Origin: Thermomonas sp.
Lineage (GTDB): Bacteria; Pseudomonadota; Gammaproteobacteria; Xanthomonadales; Xanthomonadaceae
NCBI RefSeq assembly: GCF_019104945.1
Contig: NZ_JAHRWW010000053.1
Span: 50,604-114,603 of the forward strand
Length of the DNA: 64,000 bases
Reading direction: 5' to 3'
This document shows positions 38,688 through 47,873 of this stretch, in pieces. Numbering within the stretch: position 1 is the stretch's first letter; each line of letters opens with the position of its first letter. The notes beneath the pieces are model-generated. The model had not been told where the DNA came from, ran no database searches, and saw nothing but the letters and a program-made list of their open reading frames with translations. A program made the translations under genes and the position numbers.

Positions 38688-40162
38688 GCGAGTCTAGGAT
38701 TCTTCTTGTCGATACCGATGACGGCCGCGTTGAACGGCTCGCCACCCTGCTTGATTTTATGGATTTCACCCCGCGCATCGTGGCGGATGCAGCGGATATC
38801 GACCTTGATAAAGTAAAGCCCAGCGATTGGGTGGCGATTATCGTGGGCGATCCCGGCGATACCGCCGCTTGGGAAGCGTTCGTGCAATGGCTCTCCAAAA
38901 CCCCGCTGCACCCGCCGGTGATCACACTTCCCGACCAAGAAGAAAAGGCTGCTTGGCGCAAACACCTGCATCCGGAAATGGTCTGGTTGCTGGACTACCC
39001 CATCCGCCGCAACCAGTTGCAAGACGTGCTGCGCCAAGCCAGCATCAAGCGGCTAGACGACGACGCCAGCCGCGAGCAACCGCAAATTGGCCCCACCGGC
39101 CACAGCGCCGCGGTGCAGTCGCTTAACCGAATGATCGACCAAGTGGCCAAGTTTGATACCACGGTCTTGATCCTAGGTGAATCGGGCACCGGCAAAGAAG
39201 TGGCTGCCCGCGCCGTGCATCTGCGTTCACCGCGCGCCAGCAAACCGTTTGTGGCGATCAACTGCGGGGCCATTCCGCCTGATCTGCTTGAAAGTGAGCT
39301 ATTTGGCCACGAAAAAGGCGCGTTCACCGGCGCACTCGTGCAGCGCAAAGGCCGCTTTGAAATGGCCGAAGGTGGCACCCTGCTGCTGGATGAAATCGGC
39401 GATATGCCGATGGCCATGCAGGTCAAACTGCTGCGCGTCCTGCAGGAGCGCATCTTTGAGCGCGTTGGCGGCGGGGTGCAAATCGCCTGCGACGTGCGCG
39501 TTATTGCAGCCACCCATCGCAATTTAGAAGCTCATATCGCCGACGGAAAGTTTCGCGAAGACTTGTTTTACCGGCTTAACGTCTTCCCTATTGAGATACC
39601 CGCCCTGCGCGAACGCAGCGAAGACCTACCGGAGCTGATCGACGCCATTACCCGCCAGCTCGCAGAAGGCGGGCGCGGCCGAGTGAGCCTAAGCCAAGAT
39701 GCGATCGCCGTCTTGCAGCAGTATGCATGGCCCGGCAACGTGCGTGAGCTTAGCAATTTGATCGAACGCCTTGCTGTGCTCCATCCCAGCGGCAGTGTCA
39801 AAGCCATCGACCTGCCTGCCCGCTACCGCGAAGGCATCGCCGACGACCTGCTGCAGCCTACGGCCGATGATCCAGCGCTACAGCCGCTACCGCCCGTACC
39901 GTTGCCGCCTGATCCATCCATGCTATCGCCACTGGTCTCGCTGCCTGCAGGCGGCTTGGATCTGCGCCATCACATTGCGGAAATCGAGAACGAATTGATC
40001 CGCCAAGCGCTGCAGCAAAGTGGCGGTGTCGTGGCCCACGCAGCCCCGCTGCTGGGGCTGCGTCGCACGACGCTGCTCGAGAAATTGCGCAAATACGGGA
40101 TCGACCGACACGCCGACACCGCAACGGATCAAGCCACGGAACCCGACACGAAAGATTCTTGA
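38684..40162 (+). CDS. fleQ: FleQ-type sigma-54-dependent flagellar master activator
   Basis: 492 residues: N-terminal receiver-like FleQ domain (about 1-125), AAA+ domain with Walker A GESGTGKE (165-172), the sigma-54-contacting GAFTGA (212-217), Walker [12 protein letters not shown], and a C-terminal Fis-type helix-turn-helix ([21 protein letters not shown] region). It should activate the sigma-54 promoters found before fliE, fliI and fliL. The LFRS segment that precedes the AAA+ core in Pseudomonas aeruginosa FleQ and contacts c-di-GMP is not recognisable; the equivalent stretch reads PQIGPTGHS. The ATG overlaps the vemR stop. Confidence 0.94.
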   Translation: MSESRILLVDTDDGRVERLATLLDFMDFTPRIVADAADIDLDKVKPSDWVAIIVGDPGDTAAWEAFVQWLSKTPLHPPVITLPDQEEKAAWRKHLHPEMVWLLDYPIRRNQLQDVLRQASIKRLDDDASREQPQIGPTGHSAAVQSLNRMIDQVAKFDTTVLILGESGTGKEVAARAVHLRSPRASKPFVAINCGAIPPDLLESELFGHEKGAFTGALVQRKGRFEMAEGGTLLLDEIGDMPMAMQVKLLRVLQERIFERVGGGVQIACDVRVIAATHRNLEAHIADGKFREDLFYRLNVFPIEIPALRERSEDLPELIDAITRQLAEGGRGRVSLSQDAIAVLQQYAWPGNVRELSNLIERLAVLHPSGSVKAIDLPARYREGIADDLLQPTADDPALQPLPPVPLPPDPSMLSPLVSLPAGGLDLRHHIAEIENELIRQALQQSGGVVAHAAPLLGLRRTTLLEKLRKYGIDRHADTATDQATEPDTKDS

Positions 40163-40171
40163 CACCTGCTC

Positions 40172-40187
40172 TGGCACATTTTTTGCA
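40172..40187 (+). promoter_or_regulatory. sigma-54 promoter of fliE
   Basis: TGGCAC (40172-40177), then TTTGCA with GC at 40185-40186; GG (40173-40174) and GC are ten bases apart. This matches the consensus TGGCAC-N5-TTGC fully. Predicted start near 40198, 27 bases before the fliE ATG. Confidence 0.88.
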
Positions 40188-40224
40188 GCGAGGGGGCAGA
40201 CTCTAACTTCCCACGGCTGCAGCG

Positions 40225-40581
40225 ATGTCCGACGCGATCAGCTCCATCCTTTCCCAAATCCGCGCCCACGAGACGCGGACGCAGGGCGCACTTGGTGGCG
40301 CGGCCAGTATTGGCGACATTCGCCCCGGCAATGCGGTGGATGTAGGCAAGACCGGCACATCCAACTTCCAGCAAACCTTAAGCAATGCCATTGAGGGTGT
40401 TAGTAAAGCGCAAAACGATGCCAGCGCCCTGCAGCAAGCGTTTGAATTGGGCGATCCACGCGCCGACCTTGCCCGCGTAATGGTGGCCATGCAGCAGTCG
40501 CAAGTCGCCTTCAAAGCCACGGTCGAAGTGCGCAACCGCATGGTGCAAGCGTATCAAGACATCATGAATATGCCGGTTTAA
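40225..40581 (+). CDS. fliE: flagellar hook-basal body complex protein FliE
   Basis: 118-residue rod adaptor linking the MS ring to the rod and an export-gate substrate. The C-terminal half has the conserved pattern MVAMQQSQVAFKATVEVRNRMVQAYQDIMNMPV (cited here in parts: MVAMQQSQVAF and VRNRMVQAYQDIM). First gene after the fleQ terminator-free gap and directly behind a sigma-54 promoter. Confidence 0.95.
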   Translation: MSDAISSILSQIRAHETRTQGALGGAASIGDIRPGNAVDVGKTGTSNFQQTLSNAIEGVSKAQNDASALQQAFELGDPRADLARVMVAMQQSQVAFKATVEVRNRMVQAYQDIMNMPV

Positions 40582-40635
40582 CTTGCTTGTATAAACTATT
40601 GTTTTTCATAATTATTTAATAAAATAGCCAATGCC
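40582..40635 (+). promoter_or_regulatory. AT-rich spacer between fliE and fliF with a possible promoter
   Basis: These 54 bases are strikingly A+T rich compared with surrounding genes. TTGTTT (40599-40604) and TAAAAT (40620-40625) are 15 bases apart, a short spacing for sigma-70. No Shine-Dalgarno sequence for fliF is visible in it. It may be a secondary promoter or an mRNA processing site. Confidence 0.35.
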
Positions 40636-42312
40636 ATGAGTGCCACTGCCCTGACCAAAGCCAATGAAGGCCTAAGCAAAACGACCGAGAGCCTGAAGAG
40701 CCTCGGCCGTCTGCAGGACATCCCACTGGTGCGCCAAATGATGACGTTTGCCGTGGCGGCGGCGGCGATTGCGCTTGGGCTTTGGCTGTTTTTCTGGACC
40801 CAGCGCCCGGATTACGCCCCACTCCCAGACCTCGATGCCAAAACCGCCAGCGACGCGCGCGGCGTACTCACCGCAGCCAAGATTCCGTTCAAAATCGACG
40901 CCGCCACCGGCGTGCTATCGGTGCCGGGGGACAAAATCGGCGAAGCGCGTATGGCGCTGGCAGCGGGTGGGCTTGGCGCCAATCCGGATAAAGGTTTTGC
41001 GGCGATGGAAGGCGACCAAGGCTTTGGCACCAGCCAGTTCGTTGAAAACGCCCGCTACCAGCACGCCCTAGAGTCGGAACTGGCGCGCACCATCACCAAT
41101 CTGCGCCCGGTGCGCGAAGCGCGGGTACACCTCGCCCTGCCCAAGCCCTCGGCCTTTACTCGGCAAAAAGAAGCCGCCAGCGCCTCGGTGGCTCTGCAAT
41201 TACGTCCGGGTGCAACGCTAGAGCAAGGCCAAGTGGATGCCATCGTGCATCTTGTCTCGTCCTCCATTCCTGGGTTGGTCGCAGAAAACGTCACCGTGGT
41301 CGATCAATACGGCCGTCTACTCTCAAACCCAGACCCGGATAGCGACGCGGCGGTAAGCGCCAAGCAGTTTGAACAGCAGCGGCGTCAAGAAACCGTCTTC
41401 GTTCACCGCATTCAAGAATTGCTAGAGCCGATGACCGGCCCCGGCCGCGTGCGCGCCGAGGTCAGTGTTGATATGGATTTCAACCAAAGCGAGCAGGCCA
41501 GCGAGAAGTTCGGCCCCGACCCGGCAATCGTGCGCAGCGAACAGCTTTCAGAAAGCGGCAATATTGCTGCGGGGCCGCAGGGCGTACCGGGTAGTGCCAG
41601 CAATACCCCCGGTGCAGCCGAACAGGCCAACGCCCAACAGGCGCAGGCGCAGGCGCAGGCGCAGGCAACCCAAACCGCCGCCACCAATGGCTCGCGCAGT
41701 TCGGTGCGCAATTACGAAATCAATCGCACCCTAACCCATACTCGGCAGGCACCGGGCATCATCAAGCGTGTCACCACAGCGGTACTGGTGGATAACCTCG
41801 CTGGCCCTGCCGATAAAAAGGGCAAGCCCACCGAGCGCGCGCTCACTGCACAAGAAATCAGCAAGATCGAATCGCTGGTGCAGCAGGCGGTAGGCTTTGA
41901 CGCCCAGCGCGGCGACGTTGTCACCGTTGTGAACTCGCCGTTCGCACGCCAACCGGCTGCAGAGCCCGAAAAAACACCGCTCTGGGAAAACCCGAACGCC
42001 CTCAATATGCTGCGTACCTTGCTGGGTGGGCTTGCTGTGCTCGCCGTGGTGCTCTTTGTGCTACGCCCCGCTTTCCGCGCCATCACAACGCCTAAAATCG
42101 CCGTGAAAGACGATGTTGAAGCTGCCACAATCACCTCCATTGAACATGCAGACGGTGAAGAAGCTCCGGTGCGCCCCGCGCTCACGCAGCAGAAGATCCC
42201 CGGCGTGTTAAATTTTGACGAGAAAGTGGAAGTGGCGCGAAGTGCTGTTGCTGCAGATTCAAAACATGTTGCCGCACTTGTGAGGGACATGGTCAATGCC
42301 GATGAATCGTGA
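40636..42312 (+). CDS. fliF: flagellar MS-ring protein FliF
   Basis: Forms the MS ring in the inner membrane and nucleates flagellar assembly. 558 residues with TM1 at about 35-55 (FAVAAAAIALGLWLFFW), the ring-building motifs (FAAMEGDQGFGTSQFVENARYQ in parts, RVHLALPKPSAFTR), a Gln/Ala-rich low-complexity stretch (about 330-355), TM2 at about 455-475 and the C-terminal FliG-binding tail. The tail overlaps fliG by 17 bases. Confidence 0.96.
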   Translation: MSATALTKANEGLSKTTESLKSLGRLQDIPLVRQMMTFAVAAAAIALGLWLFFWTQRPDYAPLPDLDAKTASDARGVLTAAKIPFKIDAATGVLSVPGDKIGEARMALAAGGLGANPDKGFAAMEGDQGFGTSQFVENARYQHALESELARTITNLRPVREARVHLALPKPSAFTRQKEAASASVALQLRPGATLEQGQVDAIVHLVSSSIPGLVAENVTVVDQYGRLLSNPDPDSDAAVSAKQFEQQRRQETVFVHRIQELLEPMTGPGRVRAEVSVDMDFNQSEQASEKFGPDPAIVRSEQLSESGNIAAGPQGVPGSASNTPGAAEQANAQQAQAQAQAQATQTAATNGSRSSVRNYEINRTLTHTRQAPGIIKRVTTAVLVDNLAGPADKKGKPTERALTAQEISKIESLVQQAVGFDAQRGDVVTVVNSPFARQPAAEPEKTPLWENPNALNMLRTLLGGLAVLAVVLFVLRPAFRAITTPKIAVKDDVEAATITSIEHADGEEAPVRPALTQQKIPGVLNFDEKVEVARSAVAADSKHVAALVRDMVNADES

Positions 42313-43303
42313 CGAACAATTAAGCGGCGTACAGCGCGCTGCGGTCGTGTTGCTTTCGCTAGGCGAAGCACAGGCGGCCGAAGTGCTGAAGCACATGAAC
42401 GCCAAAGAAGTGCAGAAACTGGGCGTGGCCATGACCTCGGTCAGCGGCATCGCACACGAAACCGTCGAGCGCGTGCTGGGCGACTTCGTCACGACCCTGC
42501 AAATGCCCAATATCGGCAGCGGCGCCGACGACTACGTGCGCGCTGTCTTGGTGCAGGCCTTGGGTGAAGACCGCGCCAGCAGCCTGATCGACCGCATCTT
42601 ACTGGGCCGCAACACCACCGGCCTGGACACATTGAAGTGGATGGAGCCGCGCGCCATTGCCGATCTCATCCGCCTTGAACACCCGCAAATCATCGCGATC
42701 GTTTTATGCCATTTAGACCCCGATCAAGCCGCCGAAGCGTTGAAGTTCTTGCCGGAACGCACGCGCTCTGAAGCACTGATCCGCATCGCTACGCTCGATG
42801 GCATTCCGCCAAATGCGCTAAATGAACTCAATGACGTGATGGCCAAGCAGTTCTCGGGCAACCAGAACCTGAAGTCGTCCAATATCGGTGGCATCAAAGC
42901 GGCGGCCAGCATTTTGAACTTTATGGACGGCGGGCAAGACGAGGCGATCCTAACCGGAATCTCCGAGATCGACGAACCGCTCACCGGCAAGATTCGCGAC
43001 CTGATGTTCGTCTTCGACAACTTGGCTGAAGTCGATGACCGGGCGATGCAGCAGATCCTGCGCGAAGTGCCTGCCGATAAATTGGCACTGGCCATGCGCG
43101 GCGCCGACAGCAAGGTCAAAGAAAAGATCACCAACAATATGTCGCAGCGCGCCGCCGAAATGCTCATGGAAGACATGGAATCGCGCGGCCCTGTGCGTCT
43201 GGCCGAAGTGGAAGGCGCGCAGAAAGAAATCCTGGCCATTGTGCGCAAGATGGCCGATGACGGCACGATCCAGCTGGCGGCGAAGGCAGAGGTCTTTGTA
43301 TGA
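42296..43303 (+). CDS. fliG: flagellar motor switch protein FliG
   Basis: 335-residue rotor protein that binds FliF at its N-terminus and the stator at its C-terminus. Shows the middle-domain EHPQ motif (IRLEHPQIIAIVLCHL) and the C-terminal charged torque helix (GADSKVKEKITNNMSQRAAEML in parts). ATG 42296 has GAGGG nine bases upstream inside fliF; ATG 42302 is an alternative. It overlaps fliH by four bases. Confidence 0.97.
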   Translation: MPMNRDEQLSGVQRAAVVLLSLGEAQAAEVLKHMNAKEVQKLGVAMTSVSGIAHETVERVLGDFVTTLQMPNIGSGADDYVRAVLVQALGEDRASSLIDRILLGRNTTGLDTLKWMEPRAIADLIRLEHPQIIAIVLCHLDPDQAAEALKFLPERTRSEALIRIATLDGIPPNALNELNDVMAKQFSGNQNLKSSNIGGIKAAASILNFMDGGQDEAILTGISEIDEPLTGKIRDLMFVFDNLAEVDDRAMQQILREVPADKLALAMRGADSKVKEKITNNMSQRAAEMLMEDMESRGPVRLAEVEGAQKEILAIVRKMADDGTIQLAAKAEVFV

Positions 43304-43899
43304 CAACGGCGATCCGCTGGGCCGCGCCCGAGCTGGTTTCCAACCCTGCTCCCATTGTGGAAGAGGAAATTCTGGAACCGACACGGCACTTGCCTAGTGT
43401 TGAAGAGCTTCAAGCGATTGAAGAAGCGGCGCGCAAGGAAGGCTTTGCGCGTGGGCATGCAGAAGGGGTAGCCAGCGGTCAAGCGGAAGTGCGGCGGATT
43501 ATCGTGCAGATGGAAGGCATATTGGACGCCTTTACCCGTCCACTTTCGCGGTTAGATGCAGAGGTCGGCGATGCGCTGGGAGAGCTAGCAGTGCGCATCG
43601 CCGGCGCTCTGCTGGGGCGCAGCTATGAAGCCGACCCCACGCTATTGGCCGACCTCGTCAAAGAAGCGCTGGAAATTGCCGACGACGATAACCGGCAAGT
43701 CGAGCTGCGCCTGCATCCAGCGGATCTCGCCATGCTCACCCCGCATTTAATGCTCAAAGAGAGCGTCCGCATCAGCGGTGACGCCACCCTTTCGCGTGGC
43801 GACCTGCGCGTTCATGCCGACGGCGTGCGCATCGATGGCAGCCTCAATGCACGGCTTAAAACGGCCCTGCAGGCGATTATTAACAGTGAGCATACGTAA
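43300..43899 (+). CDS. fliH: flagellar export regulator FliH
   Basis: 199-residue negative regulator and stator-like partner of the export ATPase FliI. It has an N-terminal Trp-containing segment (TTAIRWAAPEL) typical for C-ring contact, an Ala/Glu/Gly helical region (EEAARKEGFARGHAEGVASG, a GxxxG-type stretch) and a C-terminal FliH/YscL domain (LGELAVRIAGALLGRSY; LRLHPADLAML). The start overlaps fliG (ATGA). Confidence 0.93.
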   Translation: MTTAIRWAAPELVSNPAPIVEEEILEPTRHLPSVEELQAIEEAARKEGFARGHAEGVASGQAEVRRIIVQMEGILDAFTRPLSRLDAEVGDALGELAVRIAGALLGRSYEADPTLLADLVKEALEIADDDNRQVELRLHPADLAMLTPHLMLKESVRISGDATLSRGDLRVHADGVRIDGSLNARLKTALQAIINSEHT

Positions 43900-43925
43900 C
43901 CTGCACGTTTCGCACCCAACAAAGG

Positions 43926-43941
43926 CGGCACAATACTTGCA
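43926..43941 (+). promoter_or_regulatory. sigma-54 promoter of fliI, inside the cluster
   Basis: CGGCAC (43926-43931) and CTTGCA (43936-43941): GG at 43927-43928 and GC at 43939-43940 are ten bases apart. It lies in the 84-base gap after fliH. The predicted start near 43951 leaves about 33 bases to the fliI ATG at 43984. Confidence 0.75.
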
Positions 43942-43983
43942 TCACCTGATGGGACGATGCCACTACAAAGTAGAGAAGTACGG

Positions 43984-45357
43984 ATGAGCGTTGCCGCTGC
44001 ACAATGGGATGAGGCCCGCAGCCTGCGTCTGGCGACGCAGCTCCGCGCGCGCGATCCGCGTGTAGAAGCCTTGGGTCTTGTCCGCGAAGGGGTGCTGCGC
44101 CGCGCCGTGGGGCTCACCCTAGAAGCAACCGGCTGCAGCGCTCCACTAGGCTCACGCTGCCGGGTAGAGAGCATGGGTGGGCGCTGGGTTGATGCCGAAG
44201 TGGTCGGCTTCTCCGGTGATCGCACCTTCTTAATGCCCACGTCCGACACCTCCGGCGTGTTGCCCAGTGCACGCGTCATTACCGGCACCAGCCGCGGTGA
44301 AGTCGCCGTTGGCGAAGGCCTGCTAGGCCGCGTGATTGATAGCGACGGCGTCGCCCTAGACGGGCGTGCGCCCTTGCGTGCCGAAGACTACGTCAGCCTC
44401 ACCGGTGTGCAGATCAACCCGCTGATGCGCGAACCCATTACCCGCTCGCTCGACGTGGGCGTGCGCGCCATCAACGCCCTACTCCCTATTGGTCGCGGTC
44501 AGCGTATCGGCCTGTTTGCAGGTTCTGGTGTCGGCAAATCGACACTGCTCGGCATGATGACCCGGTTCACCGCCGCCGACGTGATCGTGGTGGGCCTGAT
44601 CGGCGAACGTGGCCGCGAAGTGCGCGACTTCGTGGAAAGCACGCTTGGCCCCGAAGGCCTGCGCCGCGCCGTGGTCGTAGCTGCCCCCGCAGACCGCCCG
44701 CCGCTGGCGCGTTTGCATGGCGCGCTGCGCGCCACAGCCATTGCCGAATGGTTCCGCGACCAAGGCCTGCACGTGCTGCTGCTGATGGATTCGCTCACCC
44801 GCTTTGCCCACGCCCAGCGTGAAATTGGCCTATCCGTTGGTGAACCTCCAACCACACGTGGTTATCCACCTTCCGTTTTCGCGCGCTTGCCTGCCTTGGT
44901 GGAACGCGCCGGTAACGGCTCTGACGGCCGCGGCTCAATTACCGCGTTCTACACCGTTCTAACAGAGGGTGACGACCAGCAAGAGCCTATCGCCGACGCC
45001 GCCCGCGCGATTTTGGATGGTCATATCGTGCTGACCCGCCGCATTGCCGACTCCGGCCTCTACCCGGCGATCGACGTGGAAGTCTCGGTTAGCCGCGTGA
45101 TGCAGGAAATCACCGACGGCCCGTGGCGCGCCCGTATCCGCCGCTTGAAGCAGCTAATGGCGGCGTATAATGCGCAGCGCGACCTAATCGCAATCGGCGC
45201 CTACCAACGTGGCAACGATCCACTGGTAGACGATGCACTTGCGCTCTGGCCAAGAATTCAACAATTTCTTGCGCAGGACGTGCTGGAAGCATCCAATGTT
45301 GAAGCCAGCCGTGAAGCTCTGGCGCAATTGATTGATAACGGAGCGGAGACCCCATGA
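43984..45357 (+). CDS. fliI: flagellar export ATPase FliI
   Basis: F1-beta-like ATPase of the type III export apparatus, 457 residues. Walker A GSGVGKS (180-186), GERGREV, catalytic [15 protein letters not shown] and [15 protein letters not shown] are all present. The in-frame ATG at 43957 is only about six bases from the start predicted for the sigma-54 promoter, so the ATG at 43984 (MSVAAAQW) is preferred. Ends overlapping fliJ by four bases. Confidence 0.96.
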   Translation: MSVAAAQWDEARSLRLATQLRARDPRVEALGLVREGVLRRAVGLTLEATGCSAPLGSRCRVESMGGRWVDAEVVGFSGDRTFLMPTSDTSGVLPSARVITGTSRGEVAVGEGLLGRVIDSDGVALDGRAPLRAEDYVSLTGVQINPLMREPITRSLDVGVRAINALLPIGRGQRIGLFAGSGVGKSTLLGMMTRFTAADVIVVGLIGERGREVRDFVESTLGPEGLRRAVVVAAPADRPPLARLHGALRATAIAEWFRDQGLHVLLLMDSLTRFAHAQREIGLSVGEPPTTRGYPPSVFARLPALVERAGNGSDGRGSITAFYTVLTEGDDQQEPIADAARAILDGHIVLTRRIADSGLYPAIDVEVSVSRVMQEITDGPWRARIRRLKQLMAAYNAQRDLIAIGAYQRGNDPLVDDALALWPRIQQFLAQDVLEASNVEASREALAQLIDNGAETP

Positions 45358-45800
45358 CCCGTTCAGAACGCTTAGACCCGTTGATTCGTGTCGCCCAGCA
45401 ACGCCAAGATGCCGTGGCCAAGCAGCTGGCCGAACGCGAAAAAACCGTCAATGAACAGCAGCAACGCCTCGACCTTCTCAAAGACTATGCCGATAGTTTC
45501 ACTCTGAGTCCTGCTGGAAGCACGCTTTCGCCCGCTATGCTGGCCAACCATGTCGCCTTTCGCGGTAAGCTCGATGTGGCCGTGAAGCAGCAAACACAGG
45601 CCGTGGATACCTCTGTGCAGCACCGTGAAATTGAGCGCACACGCTTAATGTTGGCCAGCCGTAATTCCAAAGTATTAGAACAGCTCGCTGCCAGCTACCG
45701 CGCCGACGAACTCTACGAAGCAGGCAGACGCGAACAGCGCGAACTCGATGACATCGGCGCGCGCCGCGTGCGTGCGGCACAAGAAGGGGGAACGCCATGA
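45354..45800 (+). CDS. fliJ: flagellar export chaperone FliJ
   Basis: 148-residue coiled-coil protein with heptad-like Gln/Glu/Leu-rich sequence ([21 protein letters not shown] in parts) and the C-terminal [14 protein letters not shown] typical for FliJ. It couples FliI to FlhA and cycles chaperones. Identified by the helical character, the length and position between fliI and fliK; overlaps both. Confidence 0.9.
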   Translation: MTRSERLDPLIRVAQQRQDAVAKQLAEREKTVNEQQQRLDLLKDYADSFTLSPAGSTLSPAMLANHVAFRGKLDVAVKQQTQAVDTSVQHREIERTRLMLASRNSKVLEQLAASYRADELYEAGRREQRELDDIGARRVRAAQEGGTP

Positions 45801-47788
45801 TGGGCAACCCGGCTTCGGTGGCCGCTACAGTGGCAGCTTCACCTCTTGCAGCCTTAACCGGCGCAGGTACTGCGCTCTTGCAAAACGCGGCCTCTGCCAT
45901 GGGCTCGGCGTTAGAGGGTGAGCCGCAGGGTGATGCCGCATCGGCGGCGCAGCTCTTTGAGCAGCTATTAGGTGAACCCACGGTTCCAGCAAGTGCATTA
46001 TCTCTCACCGAAGCCAGCACGCAGCACGCGCCCGTAACGCCCTTGCCCCGCAAACCCAGCGAGCCAGTGACTGATGCGGGAAACCCACTATTGGCGTCGT
46101 GGCTGCAGACGACACAGCCCATCCCTACTGCAGTGACGCCTGCAGTAATGAGCAACAGTGCAGTAGCGCAGCCTAGCCTTACGCCCGCAGTGGCGCTTCC
46201 ATCGCCGCCGCCTCGCGCCGACATCGCAACAGCGATTTCGCATATTTTGCAAACGCAAACAGCAACACCGCTAGCACCAGAAACTCCGACAATTGCAGCT
46301 CCGACAATTGCAGCTCCGACAATTGCAGCTCCGACAATTGCAGCTCCGACAGTTGTAGCCCCGACAGTGGCAGCCCCAACAGTGGCAGCCCCAACAGTGG
46401 CAGCCCCGACAGTGGCAGCTCCGACAGTTGTAGCCCCGACAGTGGCAGCCCCAACAGTGGCAGCCCCAACAGTGGCAGCCCCGACAGTGGCAGCCCCGAC
46501 AGTGGCAGCCCCGACAGTGGCAGCCCCGACAGTGGCAGCCCCGACAGTGGCAGCTTCTACAGTGGCAGCTTCTACAGTGGCAGCTCCAACAGTGGCAGCT
46601 CCGACAGTTGATACCGCTGTTGCCGCTGCACTTGCACAACCGCAGCCTTCGCAACATGCAGTGAGCGAAGCACCGCACATGCCACCAATGGCGGCAGCCC
46701 AGCAAGGCCATCCAGTGGAAGTCCGTGCGCTGCAAACACCTGCCGCGGTCGTGCAGCCAACTGCATCCACGCCAGCGCCCGCAGCGCCCGCGTTACCGCC
46801 CAAAGCAGCGGCGACAATCGTGGCAGCACTATCCAAGCCACAACCGGCAAAAAACACCGTATCAGTGCTTCCAGAAACAACACCTTCTGACGCGAGTACA
46901 TTAGCCTCACCTGCCAAGCCAGCACCGGCACAACACCCCAAAGCCAGTGAAAACGCCGCCCCCGCCGCTGCGCCTGCAACCACCTCAACGCCAGCACCTA
47001 CGCTCGCTCCAGTTGCAGTTTCGGCTACGGACCCGGCGATGCCCGCCTCCGCGGCGTCTTCCACAACGCCCGTTGCCACCACTTCGAGCATCAAATCTAC
47101 CGAATCGGCCGAGCCTGCGCTGCGGGCTGTGGAAGGCAAGCACCAGAGCGCACAAGAAGTGCCACATACCAGTGCGCCCGCAGCCCTCGCCACAGCCAGC
47201 ACGGCCAAACCCATCAGCACGAGCGTGGCCACTTCGAACGACGTATTTACCCTCGCCGAGCCCGCCGCTAACGCCGTGCACGCCCAGCCGAGCGCCGTTG
47301 AAGTACGCCCAATGCAGCAGGTCGCACCGGCTCCTGTCAGCGTTTTGCAGCAACCTACCCAAGCCGACGCAGGCTATGGTGACGAATTAAACAGCCACGT
47401 ATTGTGGATGGCCGGGCAGCAAATCAGCCGCGCAGAAATTCGTGTCAACCCCAAGCATCTCGGTGCGATCGATATTCAACTGCAGCTTGACGGCAACCAA
47501 ATCCGTGCCGAATTCAGCAGCGCCCAGCCCGACGTTCGGCATGCACTGGAAGCCAGTATCCCAGCGCTGCGCGACATGCTGAGCCAACAAGGCTTTCAGC
47601 TGGCGCACGCAGGTGTTGGCCAGCAGCAAACCGGGCAACCTCAAGAACAGGCGCAACATTCGCGCGGTGCACCTTTTGCGCAGCAGGGTAACGAAGAAGG
47701 CGTTCTTCCCGGCGAGCCCGATCCGAACGGCGGCCCCAATACGCCGCGTTCGCGCCCGGCGCGTGGGCTTTTGGACGTGTACGCCTAA
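45797..47788 (+). CDS. fliK: flagellar hook-length control protein FliK with tandem-repeat linker
   Basis: Molecular ruler that fixes hook length and switches export specificity. 663 residues, longer than many homologues (about 400). The N-terminal half is Ala/Pro/Thr-rich and contains 21 five-residue repeats of the form P-T-V-A-A (residues about 164-273). The C-terminal substrate-switch domain is conserved: LNSHVLWMAGQQISRAEIRV, PKHLGAIDIQLQLDGNQI and LREMLSQQGFQL-like LRDMLSQQGFQLAHAGV. The start overlaps fliJ; the next gene fliL has its own sigma-54 promoter. Confidence 0.92.
   Translation: MMGNPASVAATVAASPLAALTGAGTALLQNAASAMGSALEGEPQGDAASAAQLFEQLLGEPTVPASALSLTEASTQHAPVTPLPRKPSEPVTDAGNPLLASWLQTTQPIPTAVTPAVMSNSAVAQPSLTPAVALPSPPPRADIATAISHILQTQTATPLAPETPTIAAPTIAAPTIAAPTIAAPTVVAPTVAAPTVAAPTVAAPTVAAPTVVAPTVAAPTVAAPTVAAPTVAAPTVAAPTVAAPTVAAPTVAASTVAASTVAAPTVAAPTVDTAVAAALAQPQPSQHAVSEAPHMPPMAAAQQGHPVEVRALQTPAAVVQPTASTPAPAAPALPPKAAATIVAALSKPQPAKNTVSVLPETTPSDASTLASPAKPAPAQHPKASENAAPAAAPATTSTPAPTLAPVAVSATDPAMPASAASSTTPVATTSSIKSTESAEPALRAVEGKHQSAQEVPHTSAPAALATASTAKPISTSVATSNDVFTLAEPAANAVHAQPSAVEVRPMQQVAPAPVSVLQQPTQADAGYGDELNSHVLWMAGQQISRAEIRVNPKHLGAIDIQLQLDGNQIRAEFSSAQPDVRHALEASIPALRDMLSQQGFQLAHAGVGQQQTGQPQEQAQHSRGAPFAQQGNEEGVLPGEPDPNGGPNTPRSRPARGLLDVYA
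46286..46615 (+). repeat. 15-bp tandem repeat array within fliK
   Basis: Twenty-one full 15-base units (46286-46600) plus a partial one, of the form CCGACAGTGGCAGCC with variants at a few positions (AATTG, GTTGTAG, CCA, TCT). Each unit encodes Pro/Ser-Thr-Val/Ile-Ala/Val-Ala. A 75-base block (units 5-9, 46346-46420) is repeated with one mismatch as units 10-14 (46421-46495), indicating recent unequal duplication. The unit is a multiple of three, so copy-number changes keep frame. Confidence 0.95.
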
Positions 47789-47808
47789 ATTCATAGATAG
47801 AGGCGGTT

Positions 47809-47824
47809 CGGCACGAGATTTGCA
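47809..47824 (+). promoter_or_regulatory. sigma-54 promoter of fliL
   Basis: CGGCACG (47809-47815) and TTTGCA (47819-47824): GG at 47810-47811 and GC at 47822-47823 are ten bases apart; only the first T of TGGCACG differs. The predicted start near 47835 lies 39 bases before the fliL start codon. Confidence 0.85.
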
Positions 47825-47873
47825 GGGCTTGGCACGGTAGAATTCAGGTTCGTCATCAAGGAAGGATTTCTCC

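Noticed and set aside
46286..46615. Short tandem repeats as a possible CRISPR array
   Set aside because: Units are 15 bases, directly adjacent without unique spacers, and encode protein in frame within fliK.
45535..47232. 565-codon open frame on the minus strand opposite fliK
   Set aside because: It is a shadow of the repeat-rich, high-G+C fliK gene: its product is a low-complexity Gly/Ala/Val/Thr string, it has no homology-like motifs, and fliJ/fliK on the plus strand are certain.
47830..47850. Second TGGCACG just after the fliL sigma-54 promoter
   Set aside because: No GC or TTGC element at the required spacing downstream.
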